From Nitrospirota bacterium (GTDB taxonomy: Bacteria > Nitrospirota > Nitrospiria > Nitrospirales > Nitrospiraceae): 6,197 bases of DNA. The notes beneath the pieces were generated by a model. That model ran no database searches, was not told the origin of the DNA, and was given only the letters and a program-made list of their open reading frames with translations. The DNA is taken from the NCBI GenBank assembly GCA_016201805.1, contig JACQCB010000138.1, positions 1 through 6,197 on the forward strand, given 5' to 3'. Position numbers and translations under genes: made by a program. Each line of letters opens with the position of its first letter. Within the stretch, counting starts at the first letter, position 1. Below are positions 1 through 5,995 of this stretch, one piece after another.

Positions 1-1370
1 ATGGCGGCAGACATGAACGCCTGGCTCCGTCCACCCAGCGTCGTTCCCGTCTCCAGCGGCTTCCCCAGCGCCATCCTGAGCACCTGATAGAGAAGCGTGG
101 CAAAGGCCAGGGTCAGGAGCGACAGCAATCCGTAGGCCACCGCCGGCGCCGCGGCATAGGCGCCGATCGCAATTAGCACTTCGCTGACGAAGAGCCCGAA
201 CGGGGGCATGCCGGAGAGCGCCACCCCAGCCACCAGGATGGCGCCACCCGCGAGCGGCATCTGCCGCAGGAGCCCCGGTACCCGCTCCAGCATCTTGTGC
301 TCGTGCCGCAGCAGCACGAGCCCCGAGGCGTAGAACGCGATGGATTTGGCCAGCGCATGGTTCAGCAAGTGCCAGAGCGCGGCGAAGACGCCAGCCCCGC
401 CGATGCCGAAGCCGATGAGCACGACCCCGATGTGCTCGATGCTCGAATAGGCGAAGAGCCGTTTATAGTCCCGCTGCACGAGCAGGAACACCGCCGCGAT
501 GGCAACGGAGAGGAACCCCATCCCCACCATGAGCTTTCCGGAGAACGAAGGTCCGACCGTCCGATCCGCCACGGCCTTGAATCTCAGAATGGCATAAACC
601 GCCACCGCCAGCATGTTGGCCGAGAGCATGGCGCTCACCGGCGTGGGCGCCTCGGCGTGCGCGTCGGGCAGCCAGGTGTGCATCGGAGCCACGCCGGCTT
701 TCGTTCCGTAGCCGATCAACACGAACACGAAGGCCACCTTGATTGCAGTCGGGTCGAGGGTGTCCGCCACCCGATACAGCTCAGACCAGCGGAGGGCTTC
801 GCTCGTGACGCCCAGCACATGCTCCGAGGAGTAGTAGACCAGGATCGTCCCGAACAGCGCCAACGCAATGCCCACCGAGCTGAGGACCACATACTTCCAG
901 CCCGCCTCCAGCGCCGCCTTTCTGCGATCAAATCCGATCAGCAGGGCCGCTGAGAGCGTCGAGCCCTCGACGGCGATCCACATGATCGCTACGTTCTCCA
1001 CATTCACCGCCGTCAACATCGCGGCCAGGTACAGATCAAACAGGCAGAAGAACTGCCGGTACCGACTCATGGAGACGTGGCCTCGGTCCAGCTCCTCGCC
1101 CAGGTAGCCTACCGCGTAGAGCGTACCGGTCCCTCCCACCGCGCCGATGATCAGGTCCATCCAGGCGCTCATCACATCAGCTTGGAGGAGCAGACCGACC
1201 GAGGCCTGTCCGTCCGTCACAACCCGCTCGACAACGAGTGTCGAAGCGGCCAGCAGGGTACCGGCTTGCCCGCACTGCAGTGCCTCCACGAGACGTCGGT
1301 CGCGGAACGCCAGGCTCCCGAGGCTGGCGAGGACAGGCACCACAATCAGCACAAGAAGGGGCCAGGCCAT
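1..1370 (-). CDS. hyfF: Hydrogenase-4 subunit F-like, antiporter-type proton channel (3' end cut off)
   Basis: This is an antiporter-like (NuoL/M/N, proton_antipo_M) membrane subunit of a hydrogenase-4 type complex, expected to carry protons across the cytoplasmic membrane. The frame is open from ATG 1370 to the window edge, giving 456 residues; E. coli HyfF is about 526, so the C-terminus is missing. Conserved features are visible in order: a membrane Glu135 in IMWIAVEGS, Lys224 in GYGTKAGVAPMHTWLPDAH (220-238) followed by EAPTPVSAM, RDYKRLFAYSSIEHIG (300-315) with Lys303, HLLNHALAK (334-342) with Lys342, and SGMPPFGLFVSE (386-397). The start is fixed by AAGGA six bases upstream and by a gap of only 2 nt after hyfE. 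HyfF is preferred over HyfB or HyfD because of the IMWIAVE segment and its place after hyfE. Where HyfB has Lys255 in the SALMSGVMIK segment, this protein has Ala in the aligned SAMLSANMLA segment. Confidence 0.93.
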   Translation of the reverse strand, partial: MAWPLLVLIVVPVLASLGSLAFRDRRLVEALQCGQAGTLLAASTLVVERVVTDGQASVGLLLQADVMSAWMDLIIGAVGGTGTLYAVGYLGEELDRGHVSMSRYRQFFCLFDLYLAAMLTAVNVENVAIMWIAVEGSTLSAALLIGFDRRKAALEAGWKYVVLSSVGIALALFGTILVYYSSEHVLGVTSEALRWSELYRVADTLDPTAIKVAFVFVLIGYGTKAGVAPMHTWLPDAHAEAPTPVSAMLSANMLAVAVYAILRFKAVADRTVGPSFSGKLMVGMGFLSVAIAAVFLLVQRDYKRLFAYSSIEHIGVVLIGFGIGGAGVFAALWHLLNHALAKSIAFYASGLVLLRHEHKMLERVPGLLRQMPLAGGAILVAGVALSGMPPFGLFVSEVLIAIGAYAAAPAVAYGLLSLLTLAFATLLYQVLRMALGKPLETGTTLGGRSQAFMSAA

Positions 1371-1372
1371 CG

Positions 1373-2008
1373 TTATTCCTTCAGGACGGTGAGTTTGCTC
1401 GTATCTACGCTGTCGAAGGCGTCCTGGATCCGGTGGGTGTAAATGCCGACGATCAGCCCCGCGACCAGCACGTCGAAAAACACGCCCAGCTCCACGATAA
1501 GCGGCATGCCGTAGGCGGCCGCCGTTGCTCCCAGGAACAGGCCGTTTTCCATCACCAAGAACCCAACCACCTGGGTCACCGCCTTCTTGCGGGCGATCAT
1601 CGTGAAGAAGCCGATCAGTACGATGGCCAGCGCAATCGCCAGCGAGTCCCGAGTGAGCAAGAACCCGAGAGGGATGATGGGCTGGGTGATGAAAAAGGCC
1701 AGGATCACCAAGGCGCAGCAAATTAGAAGCCCTGCGGGGACATTGATATTCATCTGCAGCTCGCGGGTCACGTTCAGCCGCTCGATCACCTTCTTGAGGA
1801 TGCGCGGAAGCACGATGGCCTTGATCACCACTGTCAGCGCGGCCGCGACGTAGATGTGGTGGATGCCCGTGAGGAACGCGACGAGGGCCGCCGTCGCGGC
1901 CAGGAAGACCGACTGCAGCGCGAAGAGATCTACGCAGGCCGAGAGCCGCCGCTGCGCCACGATGGCAAAGCAGGTCAGCAGGAGCAGCGCCGAACAGAGA
2001 TCCACCAT
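1373..2008 (-). CDS. hyfE: Hydrogenase-4 component E-like membrane subunit
   Basis: This is a small, strongly hydrophobic subunit of the membrane arm of hydrogenase-4 type complexes, with a NuoK-related region. From ATG 2008 it has 211 residues, close to the roughly 216 of E. coli HyfE. Recognisable features are a basic loop after the first helix (AQRRL, residues 19-23), a cluster around RKKAVTQVVGFLVMENG (140-156) containing the membrane Glu154 of the family MENG motif, a second membrane Glu173 in VELGVFFD, and the family-like C-terminal tail ending SKLTVLKE. About six or seven membrane segments are apparent. The start is uncertain: ATG 2008 has only a weak GGA upstream, while GTG 2041 would add 11 residues (VLQIPPHIGSQ) and begin one base after the hyfC stop. 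The still longer frame to GTG 2101 overlaps hyfC and reads as shadow. No hyfD lies between this gene and hyfC. Confidence 0.9.
   Translation of the reverse strand: MVDLCSALLLLTCFAIVAQRRLSACVDLFALQSVFLAATAALVAFLTGIHHIYVAAALTVVIKAIVLPRILKKVIERLNVTRELQMNINVPAGLLICCALVILAFFITQPIIPLGFLLTRDSLAIALAIVLIGFFTMIARKKAVTQVVGFLVMENGLFLGATAAAYGMPLIVELGVFFDVLVAGLIVGIYTHRIQDAFDSVDTSKLTVLKE
1377..1381 (-). promoter_or_regulatory. Ribosome binding site of hyfF
   Basis: AAGGA lies six bases before the hyfF ATG and is embedded in the last codons of hyfE (Lys-Glu-stop). It settles the hyfF start and implies translational coupling with hyfE. Confidence 0.75.
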
Positions 2009-2042
2009 CTGTGATCCGATATGAGGAGGAATCTGAAGCACG

Positions 2043-2993
2043 TCAGCCCCGTAAAATATAGAAAAACACCAACGCCAACAGCGCCAGGACAAACGCGACA
2101 CCTAAGAGTTCTGGGACCCGGAACAGGCGCAGCTTGGCGAACATGGATTCGACCACCCCGATCAACACCGCCAGCCCGGCCACCTTCACGACGTAGACCG
2201 CCAGGCCTAGGCTGATCGCCACCGGGGTGATGCTGGTCGCGATCCCCCAGGGGGCAAACACGTTGGCAATCAGGGTCAGGAACACCAGCAGCTTGATCCC
2301 CGCTGCCCACTCGACCAACGCTAGATACCGTCCGGAGTATTCGAGGACCATGGCCTCGTGGATCATCGTGAGTTCCAAGTGAGTCGCGGGGTTATCGACC
2401 GGGACGCGGCTGGTCTCGGCCAGGGTGACGATGAAAAGCGCCGCGAGGGCCATCAAATGGGGCGAGGGGTCGGTGACGATCCCTTCCATCAAGGCCGTCT
2501 TGTGTACGATCGTGCTTAGGTTGGTGGAGCCGGCGGTGAGTGCGATTGCAAAGATGGACATGATCATGGCCGGCTCCGTGAGCGAGGCTACGATCGCTTC
2601 ACGACTGCTTCCCATCCCGCCGAATGCCGAACCGGCATCGAGCCCGGCCAGGATTAGAAAAAACGTCCCCAGCGCCAACAGGTAGACCAGCGCGATGATG
2701 TTGCCGGCAAAGCTCAGCGGCACCTGGGAGACAAACACCGGCACCAATAGCCCAGCGGCCAACGTGGACGCGAAGAGGATGTAGGGTGTGGCCACGAAGA
2801 TCCATGACGTGGTAGTCGAAACGACCGGCTCCTTCCGGAACAGTTTGGCGAGGTCGGCATAAGGCTGGAGGACGCTGGCCCCACGCCGGCACTGGAGGCG
2901 CGCCTTGACCTTCCGGATCAGCCCCACGATGAAGGGGGAGACGGCCAGCAAGACGATCGTTTGGGCAAGAACAATGATGAGTGCCTGCACCAC
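2043..2993 (-). CDS. hyfC: Hydrogenase-4 subunit C-like (NuoH family) membrane subunit
   Basis: This is a complex I subunit 1 (NuoH/HycD/HyfC) family protein, the membrane subunit that docks the catalytic hydrogenase-like arm and links redox change to proton movement. It has 316 residues from GTG 2993, close to the about 315 of E. coli HyfC, with roughly eight membrane helices. The family pattern is visible: KVKARLQCRRGASVLQPYADL (about 29-48) in the first cytoplasmic loop, SGLDAGS-like LAGLDAGSAFGGMGSSRE (115-132), and the acidic loop ETSRVPVDN (193-201) then HLELTMIHEAMVLEYSG (205-221). In complex I this acidic region faces the quinone and Q-module junction. GTG 2993 is chosen over TTG 3017 because AAAGG sits nine bases upstream and the TTG overlaps hyfB. 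GTG 2990 is equally possible. The PVDNPAT wording differs from the E. coli PFDVAEAE form. The stop is 34 nt before the chosen hyfE start. Confidence 0.93.
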   Translation of the reverse strand: MVQALIIVLAQTIVLLAVSPFIVGLIRKVKARLQCRRGASVLQPYADLAKLFRKEPVVSTTTSWIFVATPYILFASTLAAGLLVPVFVSQVPLSFAGNIIALVYLLALGTFFLILAGLDAGSAFGGMGSSREAIVASLTEPAMIMSIFAIALTAGSTNLSTIVHKTALMEGIVTDPSPHLMALAALFIVTLAETSRVPVDNPATHLELTMIHEAMVLEYSGRYLALVEWAAGIKLLVFLTLIANVFAPWGIATSITPVAISLGLAVYVVKVAGLAVLIGVVESMFAKLRLFRVPELLGVAFVLALLALVFFYILRG

Positions 2994-3002
2994 CGGTTCA
3001 GA

Positions 3003-3007
3003 CCTTT
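3003..3007 (-). promoter_or_regulatory. Probable ribosome binding site of hyfC
   Basis: AAAGG overlaps the TGA stop of hyfB and lies nine bases before GTG 2993. It favours that GTG over the upstream TTG at 3017 as the hyfC start. Confidence 0.5.
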
Positions 3008-5037
3008 CAGACGGCAACCAGAAGCAATACGACCAGGGTTACAAAGATATAGGCCAGGTACAGGTGGAGACTCCCAGCCTGAACGATCCGAAGATGGTCG
3101 GCTGTGGCTGAGAAGAAAAGAACCACCGGATCGTAGAGATATTTCTGAAACAACGGTTCGATGTAGAACTCGAACCGCCTGCGTTTGGCAAAGTAGTGAG
3201 ACTCCTCCAGAAACTCTGTTTCCAGTTTGATCGTGGGCTGGTAGAGGGTGCTGAAGATCCGTTTGATCGGCTGGACGAAGCCGGTCGCGGTATATTCCAT
3301 CCGAAGCGTGAGGTTGATCCCGCAGCCCCAGGTCTTGTAGTAGCGCTTCCTGAGGCGGCCGCCCAAGGCCCAGGCCAGTAGCAGGCCGAGCCCGGCTAGC
3401 GAGACCAGCATCAGAGCGAGTGCTGGCGTGGAGAGGCTGGAAAACTCCACGTTCGTCGGTGCCACGGCCCATCCATCAAGCGCCAGCACGCGGCCTTCGA
3501 TCGAGACTCCGGCCAACGGCCCGGTGATCCGGTCCAGTAACGGCAGGACCACCATCGGGGCCAACCCGAGGAAGACGCAGGCGACAGCCAGCCCGCCCAT
3601 TCCGACGCGCATAGTGATGGGGACTTCTTCGGCATGGCGCGCATGCGTGCTGCGCGGCAGAGCCAGGAACGACAGGCCGAAGGCCTTGGCGAAGCAGGCC
3701 AGCGCGAGCACGCCCGTGAGGGCCAGCATCGCCGCCGCGATCGGCAGGATCAGGTTCAGAAGCACCACCGGCAGGTGAAAGCTGAGAAACAGGCTCTGAA
3801 ACACCAGCCACTCGCTGACGAATCCGTTGGTGGGCGGTAAGGCCGAGATCGAGACGGCCCCGACCAGGAAAAAGAATCCGGTCCAAGGCATTCGCTTGAG
3901 CAGGCCGCCGTACTCCTCCATGTTCCTGGTATGCGTGGCGTAGAGCAGCGACCCAGCCCCCAGGAACAGCAGCGCCTTAAACATCGCGTGGTTGATGGTG
4001 TGGTAGAGCCCAGCCAACAGGCCAAGCGCGGCGAATTCCTGTAATCCGTAGGTCTGAAAGATCATCCCCGCTCCAATACCCAGCAGAATGATCCCGATGT
4101 TTTCGACACTGTGGAAAGCCAGCAGGCTCTTGAGATCATGCTCCATTAGGGCATACATGACGCCCAGCAGGGCCGACACCGCGCCAACAGCCAAGATTGT
4201 AAAGCCCCACCACCAGGGGAACTGGCCGCCCAGAAAATCAAAATAGACTCGAATGAGCGCATAGATCGCGGTCTTGATCATCACCCCCGACATCAGCGCC
4301 GACACGTGCGACGGGGCGGCCGGGTGTGCATAGGGGAGCCAGACGTGCAACGGGACGATGCCGGCTTTGGTGCCGAACCCAATGAGGGCGAACAGGAATG
4401 CGAGCGTGCGCAGTCCTTCGGGCAAGGGGGATTCAGGATGACGAAAGGTCTCGAAGGAGAACGAGCCTGCTTGCTGGAAGAAAATCAAAAACGTCAGGAT
4501 GATGAAGGCGGTCCCGACGTGCGTCATAATGAGGTAAAACAATCCCGCGTAGCGGACCTCTGATTTCTCATGCTCTGTCACGACCAGAAAATAGGAAACC
4601 AGCGACATCACCTCCCAGACGATCAGGAAAAAGAACCCGTTGTCGGCAATGACCACCAGCGTCATGGACAAGAGAAAGCCGTTGTAGAGAGAGCCTAGCA
4701 AGCCGAGAGAGGTCTGCCCATAGAACTTGGTGAGATAGCCGAAGGCATAGATGGAGACCGCCAAGCCGGCCAGCGAGATCGTCAGCACAAAGAAGGCCGC
4801 CAGGGGGTCGATTCTCACGGCAAAGGTGAGGAATGGGAGCGTGGAGGGAATCGAGATGGCTAAAGGTTCGGACGCGAGCAATCCGGTCAGACCAAGAACG
4901 AGCCCGAACAGGCTCGCCACAATAGCCAAGCCGTTGGCGATGAAGTTCTGAGCCCTGGGGCGCCCCGGCAGACAGGGAGGGAGAAAGATGCCGCCGGAAT
5001 AGCAGGCCAGCAAACCCAAGAGTGAAATCGTCATCAT
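3007..5037 (-). CDS. hyfB: Hydrogenase-4 subunit B-like, antiporter-type proton channel
   Basis: This is the large antiporter-like (NuoL/HyfB/HycC) subunit of a hydrogenase-4 type membrane arm, predicted to translocate protons. It has 676 residues from ATG 5037, against about 672 for E. coli HyfB, so it is full length. Channel residues are present: Glu142 in VWEVMSLVSYFLV, Lys224 in GFGTKAGIVPLHVWLPYAH (220-238), Lys255 in SALMSGVMIK, Lys303 in EHDLKSLLAFHSVENIG (299-315), HTINHAMFK (346-354) with Lys354, and SALPPTNGFVSEW (398-410). The HyfB-specific C-terminal part is recognisable: APRSTHA-like ALPRSTHARHAEEVP (459-473), a WGCG motif (570-573), the soluble stretch GFVQPIKRIFSTLYQP (586-601), and a final membrane helix (about 656-676). 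The start could also be GTG 5040 or ATG 5034; the upstream binding site is weak (GCGGAT). It follows the transporter gene by 39 nt and precedes hyfC by 13 nt. Confidence 0.95.
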   Translation of the reverse strand: MMTISLLGLLACYSGGIFLPPCLPGRPRAQNFIANGLAIVASLFGLVLGLTGLLASEPLAISIPSTLPFLTFAVRIDPLAAFFVLTISLAGLAVSIYAFGYLTKFYGQTSLGLLGSLYNGFLLSMTLVVIADNGFFFLIVWEVMSLVSYFLVVTEHEKSEVRYAGLFYLIMTHVGTAFIILTFLIFFQQAGSFSFETFRHPESPLPEGLRTLAFLFALIGFGTKAGIVPLHVWLPYAHPAAPSHVSALMSGVMIKTAIYALIRVYFDFLGGQFPWWWGFTILAVGAVSALLGVMYALMEHDLKSLLAFHSVENIGIILLGIGAGMIFQTYGLQEFAALGLLAGLYHTINHAMFKALLFLGAGSLLYATHTRNMEEYGGLLKRMPWTGFFFLVGAVSISALPPTNGFVSEWLVFQSLFLSFHLPVVLLNLILPIAAAMLALTGVLALACFAKAFGLSFLALPRSTHARHAEEVPITMRVGMGGLAVACVFLGLAPMVVLPLLDRITGPLAGVSIEGRVLALDGWAVAPTNVEFSSLSTPALALMLVSLAGLGLLLAWALGGRLRKRYYKTWGCGINLTLRMEYTATGFVQPIKRIFSTLYQPTIKLETEFLEESHYFAKRRRFEFYIEPLFQKYLYDPVVLFFSATADHLRIVQAGSLHLYLAYIFVTLVVLLLVAV

Positions 5038-5076
5038 CACGAAAATGTCATCCGCTAGAATATGACTTTCGAAATG

Positions 5077-5709
5077 TTAGCCCTTCGTCATCTCCAATTC
5101 CTGACCGGCTGCGGAGCAAGGTAGTTTGTGGTACAAGATCGGATCACCAAGCGGCAGAAGCGCCTTGCCGGTGAATGCCTGCGAAAGGCTTGCAATGGCA
5201 TGATAGAACGCTAGCACGCCGATGGCCAGATGCCCCAGTCCAGGGAGTGTCTTCGAGATCAACCCCAGCCCAACGCACACGGCAGCCAAGAAGGTCAGCG
5301 TGATGACCAAATGCAGGAGACTCAATGCAATGGATCGATACGCAGTCAGGTAGACCATGACGGCCGAGAAAAACAAGTACACCAGTTTGATCGGAACATA
5401 CAGCATGCCGTCAAAATTGAACGCGGTACTTTCACTGAGCAACTCGGACCCGAACACCGTGAGCCAATAGAATCCATACATCGTCAGCGCCGTCCCGCCG
5501 AGTTGCTCATTGTAGCGGATATCAGTGAATCCGGCCAGCAATTGAACAAGCCCCCCAAAGACCATCGCGATGACGAAAACCCCGACCTTGTCCTCCTCGC
5601 CGATCAGCTTGAGCTGCGCCATTCCCAACGTCAGCGCCCCCACGGCAAGGCCGAACAATCCGATGGCGAGCACATCAATACGGCGGATACAGTTGTCCTC
5701 TTTTTGCAT
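5077..5709 (-). CDS. Divergent acetate uptake transporter family (GPR1/FUN34/YaaH) membrane protein
   Basis: The protein has 210 residues and six clear hydrophobic segments (about 11-31, 42-61, 73-91, 102-124, 128-151, 159-179), the layout of the AceTr family to which E. coli SatP (YaaH, acetate and succinate with protons) belongs. Family-like stretches are VFGGLVQLLAGFTDIRYNEQ (50-69), GGTALTMYGFYWLTVFGSE (71-89), GHLAIGVLAFYHAIASLSQ (159-177) and the tail GKALLPLGDP (181-190), comparable with the SatP ending RTVLPIGES. The usual N-terminal NPAPLGL signature is absent; the equivalent place reads IDVLAIGLFGL. Membership is therefore clear in fold and middle region but the substrate is open: acetate, formate, succinate or another small anion. 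ATG 5709 is chosen because AGAGGG lies just upstream; the frame extends to 5769 but those residues look non-membrane and unconserved. Its place at the head of the hyf genes suggests, by inference only, supply or export of a small organic acid linked to that complex. Confidence 0.8.
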   Translation of the reverse strand: MQKEDNCIRRIDVLAIGLFGLAVGALTLGMAQLKLIGEEDKVGVFVIAMVFGGLVQLLAGFTDIRYNEQLGGTALTMYGFYWLTVFGSELLSESTAFNFDGMLYVPIKLVYLFFSAVMVYLTAYRSIALSLLHLVITLTFLAAVCVGLGLISKTLPGLGHLAIGVLAFYHAIASLSQAFTGKALLPLGDPILYHKLPCSAAGQELEMTKG

Positions 5710-5712
5710 CTT

Positions 5713-5718
5713 CCCTCT
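5713..5718 (-). promoter_or_regulatory. Ribosome binding site of the AceTr-like gene
   Basis: AGAGGG (core GAGG) ends four bases before ATG 5709. It decides this start over upstream in-frame alternatives. No convincing promoter could be identified in the leader between 5710 and 5811. Confidence 0.6.
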
Positions 5719-5811
5719 TTGGTTGACGGCAGTTTGCTTAAAACGGACAGGTGGGATGAATCGGGGCACTCAGCCAAACCCGGATTCACAGGTCAACATG
5801 CTGAGAAGAAG

Positions 5812-5835
5812 AACCTTTCGAGGAGGCGAGAGGTT
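5812..5835. terminator. Imperfect 9-bp hairpin, possible weak terminator
   Basis: AACCTTTCG (5812-5820) and CGAGAGGTT (5827-5835) are inverted repeats around a six-base loop AGGAGG. The single non-Watson-Crick pair is a G-U wobble in plus-strand RNA and a C-A mismatch in minus-strand RNA. On the minus strand the hairpin overlaps the stop of the decayed gene copy and is followed by the pyrimidine run CTTCTTCTC rather than a true U tract. It may end transcription of the gene to the right, before the transporter operon, but is weak as an intrinsic terminator. Confidence 0.3.
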
Positions 5836-5995
5836 AAGGTTTCTGCAACTCCAGCGTCGGGACAATCCGGGACTGGGCGTCCTCGGTGATGCTCTACCGG
5901 ACAGAGGGGTTGTTGATCATCTGGTTGGCATAGAGCCGCCCGCTCGGAGCGGGAATCGGCATCGCCAGCTTCTCCGTGTTCAGTGAGCCTGCTTT
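5834..5995 (-). pseudogene. Decayed tandem copy of the C-terminus of the adjacent exported-protein gene
   Basis: Reading the frame through CTG 5983 gives LAMPIPAPSGRLYANQMINN, then PSVR, an in-frame TAG at 5894-5896, SITEDAQSRIVPTLELQKP and a TAA at 5834-5836. This aligns without gaps to the C-terminus of the gene immediately upstream: AVPAPTGRLYANEVLDHAYT, then RYSVTEETKREIDPMIQKQAH. The TAG stands exactly where the intact copy has Tyr of RYSVTEE, and both copies end 19 residues after that point. The similarity starts near PKAGSL (about 5998-5981), overlapping the last codons of the upstream gene in the -1 frame, and no start codon with a full N-terminal domain exists here. I infer a relic of a tandem paralogue whose 5' part was lost by deletion and whose tail acquired a nonsense mutation. 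A sequencing error at the TAG alone would not restore a complete gene. Confidence 0.65.

Larger units (their letters stand above)
1..5709 (-). other. Predicted operon: AceTr-like transporter, hyfB, hyfC, hyfE, hyfF
   Basis: Five genes run in the same direction with gaps of 39, 13, 34 and 2 nucleotides and no terminator-like hairpin between them. This supports co-transcription from somewhere upstream of position 5709 through the left edge of the window. The hyfF ribosome binding site lies inside the last codons of hyfE, and the probable hyfC binding site overlaps the hyfB stop codon, both typical of translational coupling. The catalytic genes that usually accompany such a set (hyfG and hyfI type) would be expected beyond position 1. 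Operon membership of the transporter is inferred from spacing and strand alone. Confidence 0.75.

Noticed and set aside
297..953. Long open frame on the plus strand (218 codons)
   Set aside because: It is antisense to hyfF, whose frame carries the conserved channel motifs. The product is rich in His, Arg, Glu and Gln with no recognisable domain, as expected from the complement of membrane-protein codons.
1238..1726. Plus-strand open frame (162 codons) and other overlapping plus-strand frames near it
   Set aside because: They are antisense to hyfE and hyfF and show no domain or binding site supporting translation.
2021..2215. Plus-strand frame whose opening ATG is followed at once by AGGAGG
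   Set aside because: The AGGAGG lies after the ATG rather than before it, and the frame is antisense to the hyfC end and hyfE start. The product is Pro/Arg-rich with no recognisable feature.
3476..3886. Second minus-strand open frame (136 codons) inside hyfB
   Set aside because: It is a shadow in another frame of hyfB, which is intact and well conserved across this region.
5041..5076. TTTCGAAA palindrome in the gap before hyfB
   Set aside because: It is a single short palindrome in a 39-nt intergenic gap, with no second copy or other sign of an operator or terminator.
5768..5796. TTGACC (minus strand, 5796-5791) as a possible -35 box upstream of the AceTr-like gene
   Set aside because: At the right spacing the -10 position reads CTGAGT, which is not promoter-like, and no sigma-54 pattern is present either. 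The promoter remains unidentified.
5230..5889. Long open frame on the plus strand (219 codons)
   Set aside because: It lies opposite the AceTr-like gene and runs into the relic. The product is highly charged and low in complexity, and the minus-strand frame has a coherent six-helix protein with a good ribosome binding site.
5939..5953. Perfect 7-bp inverted repeat CCCGCTC / GAGCGGG with one central base
   Set aside because: The one-base spacer is too small for a 7-bp hairpin, and the sequence is explained by the Pro-Ser-Gly-Arg codons of the relic.
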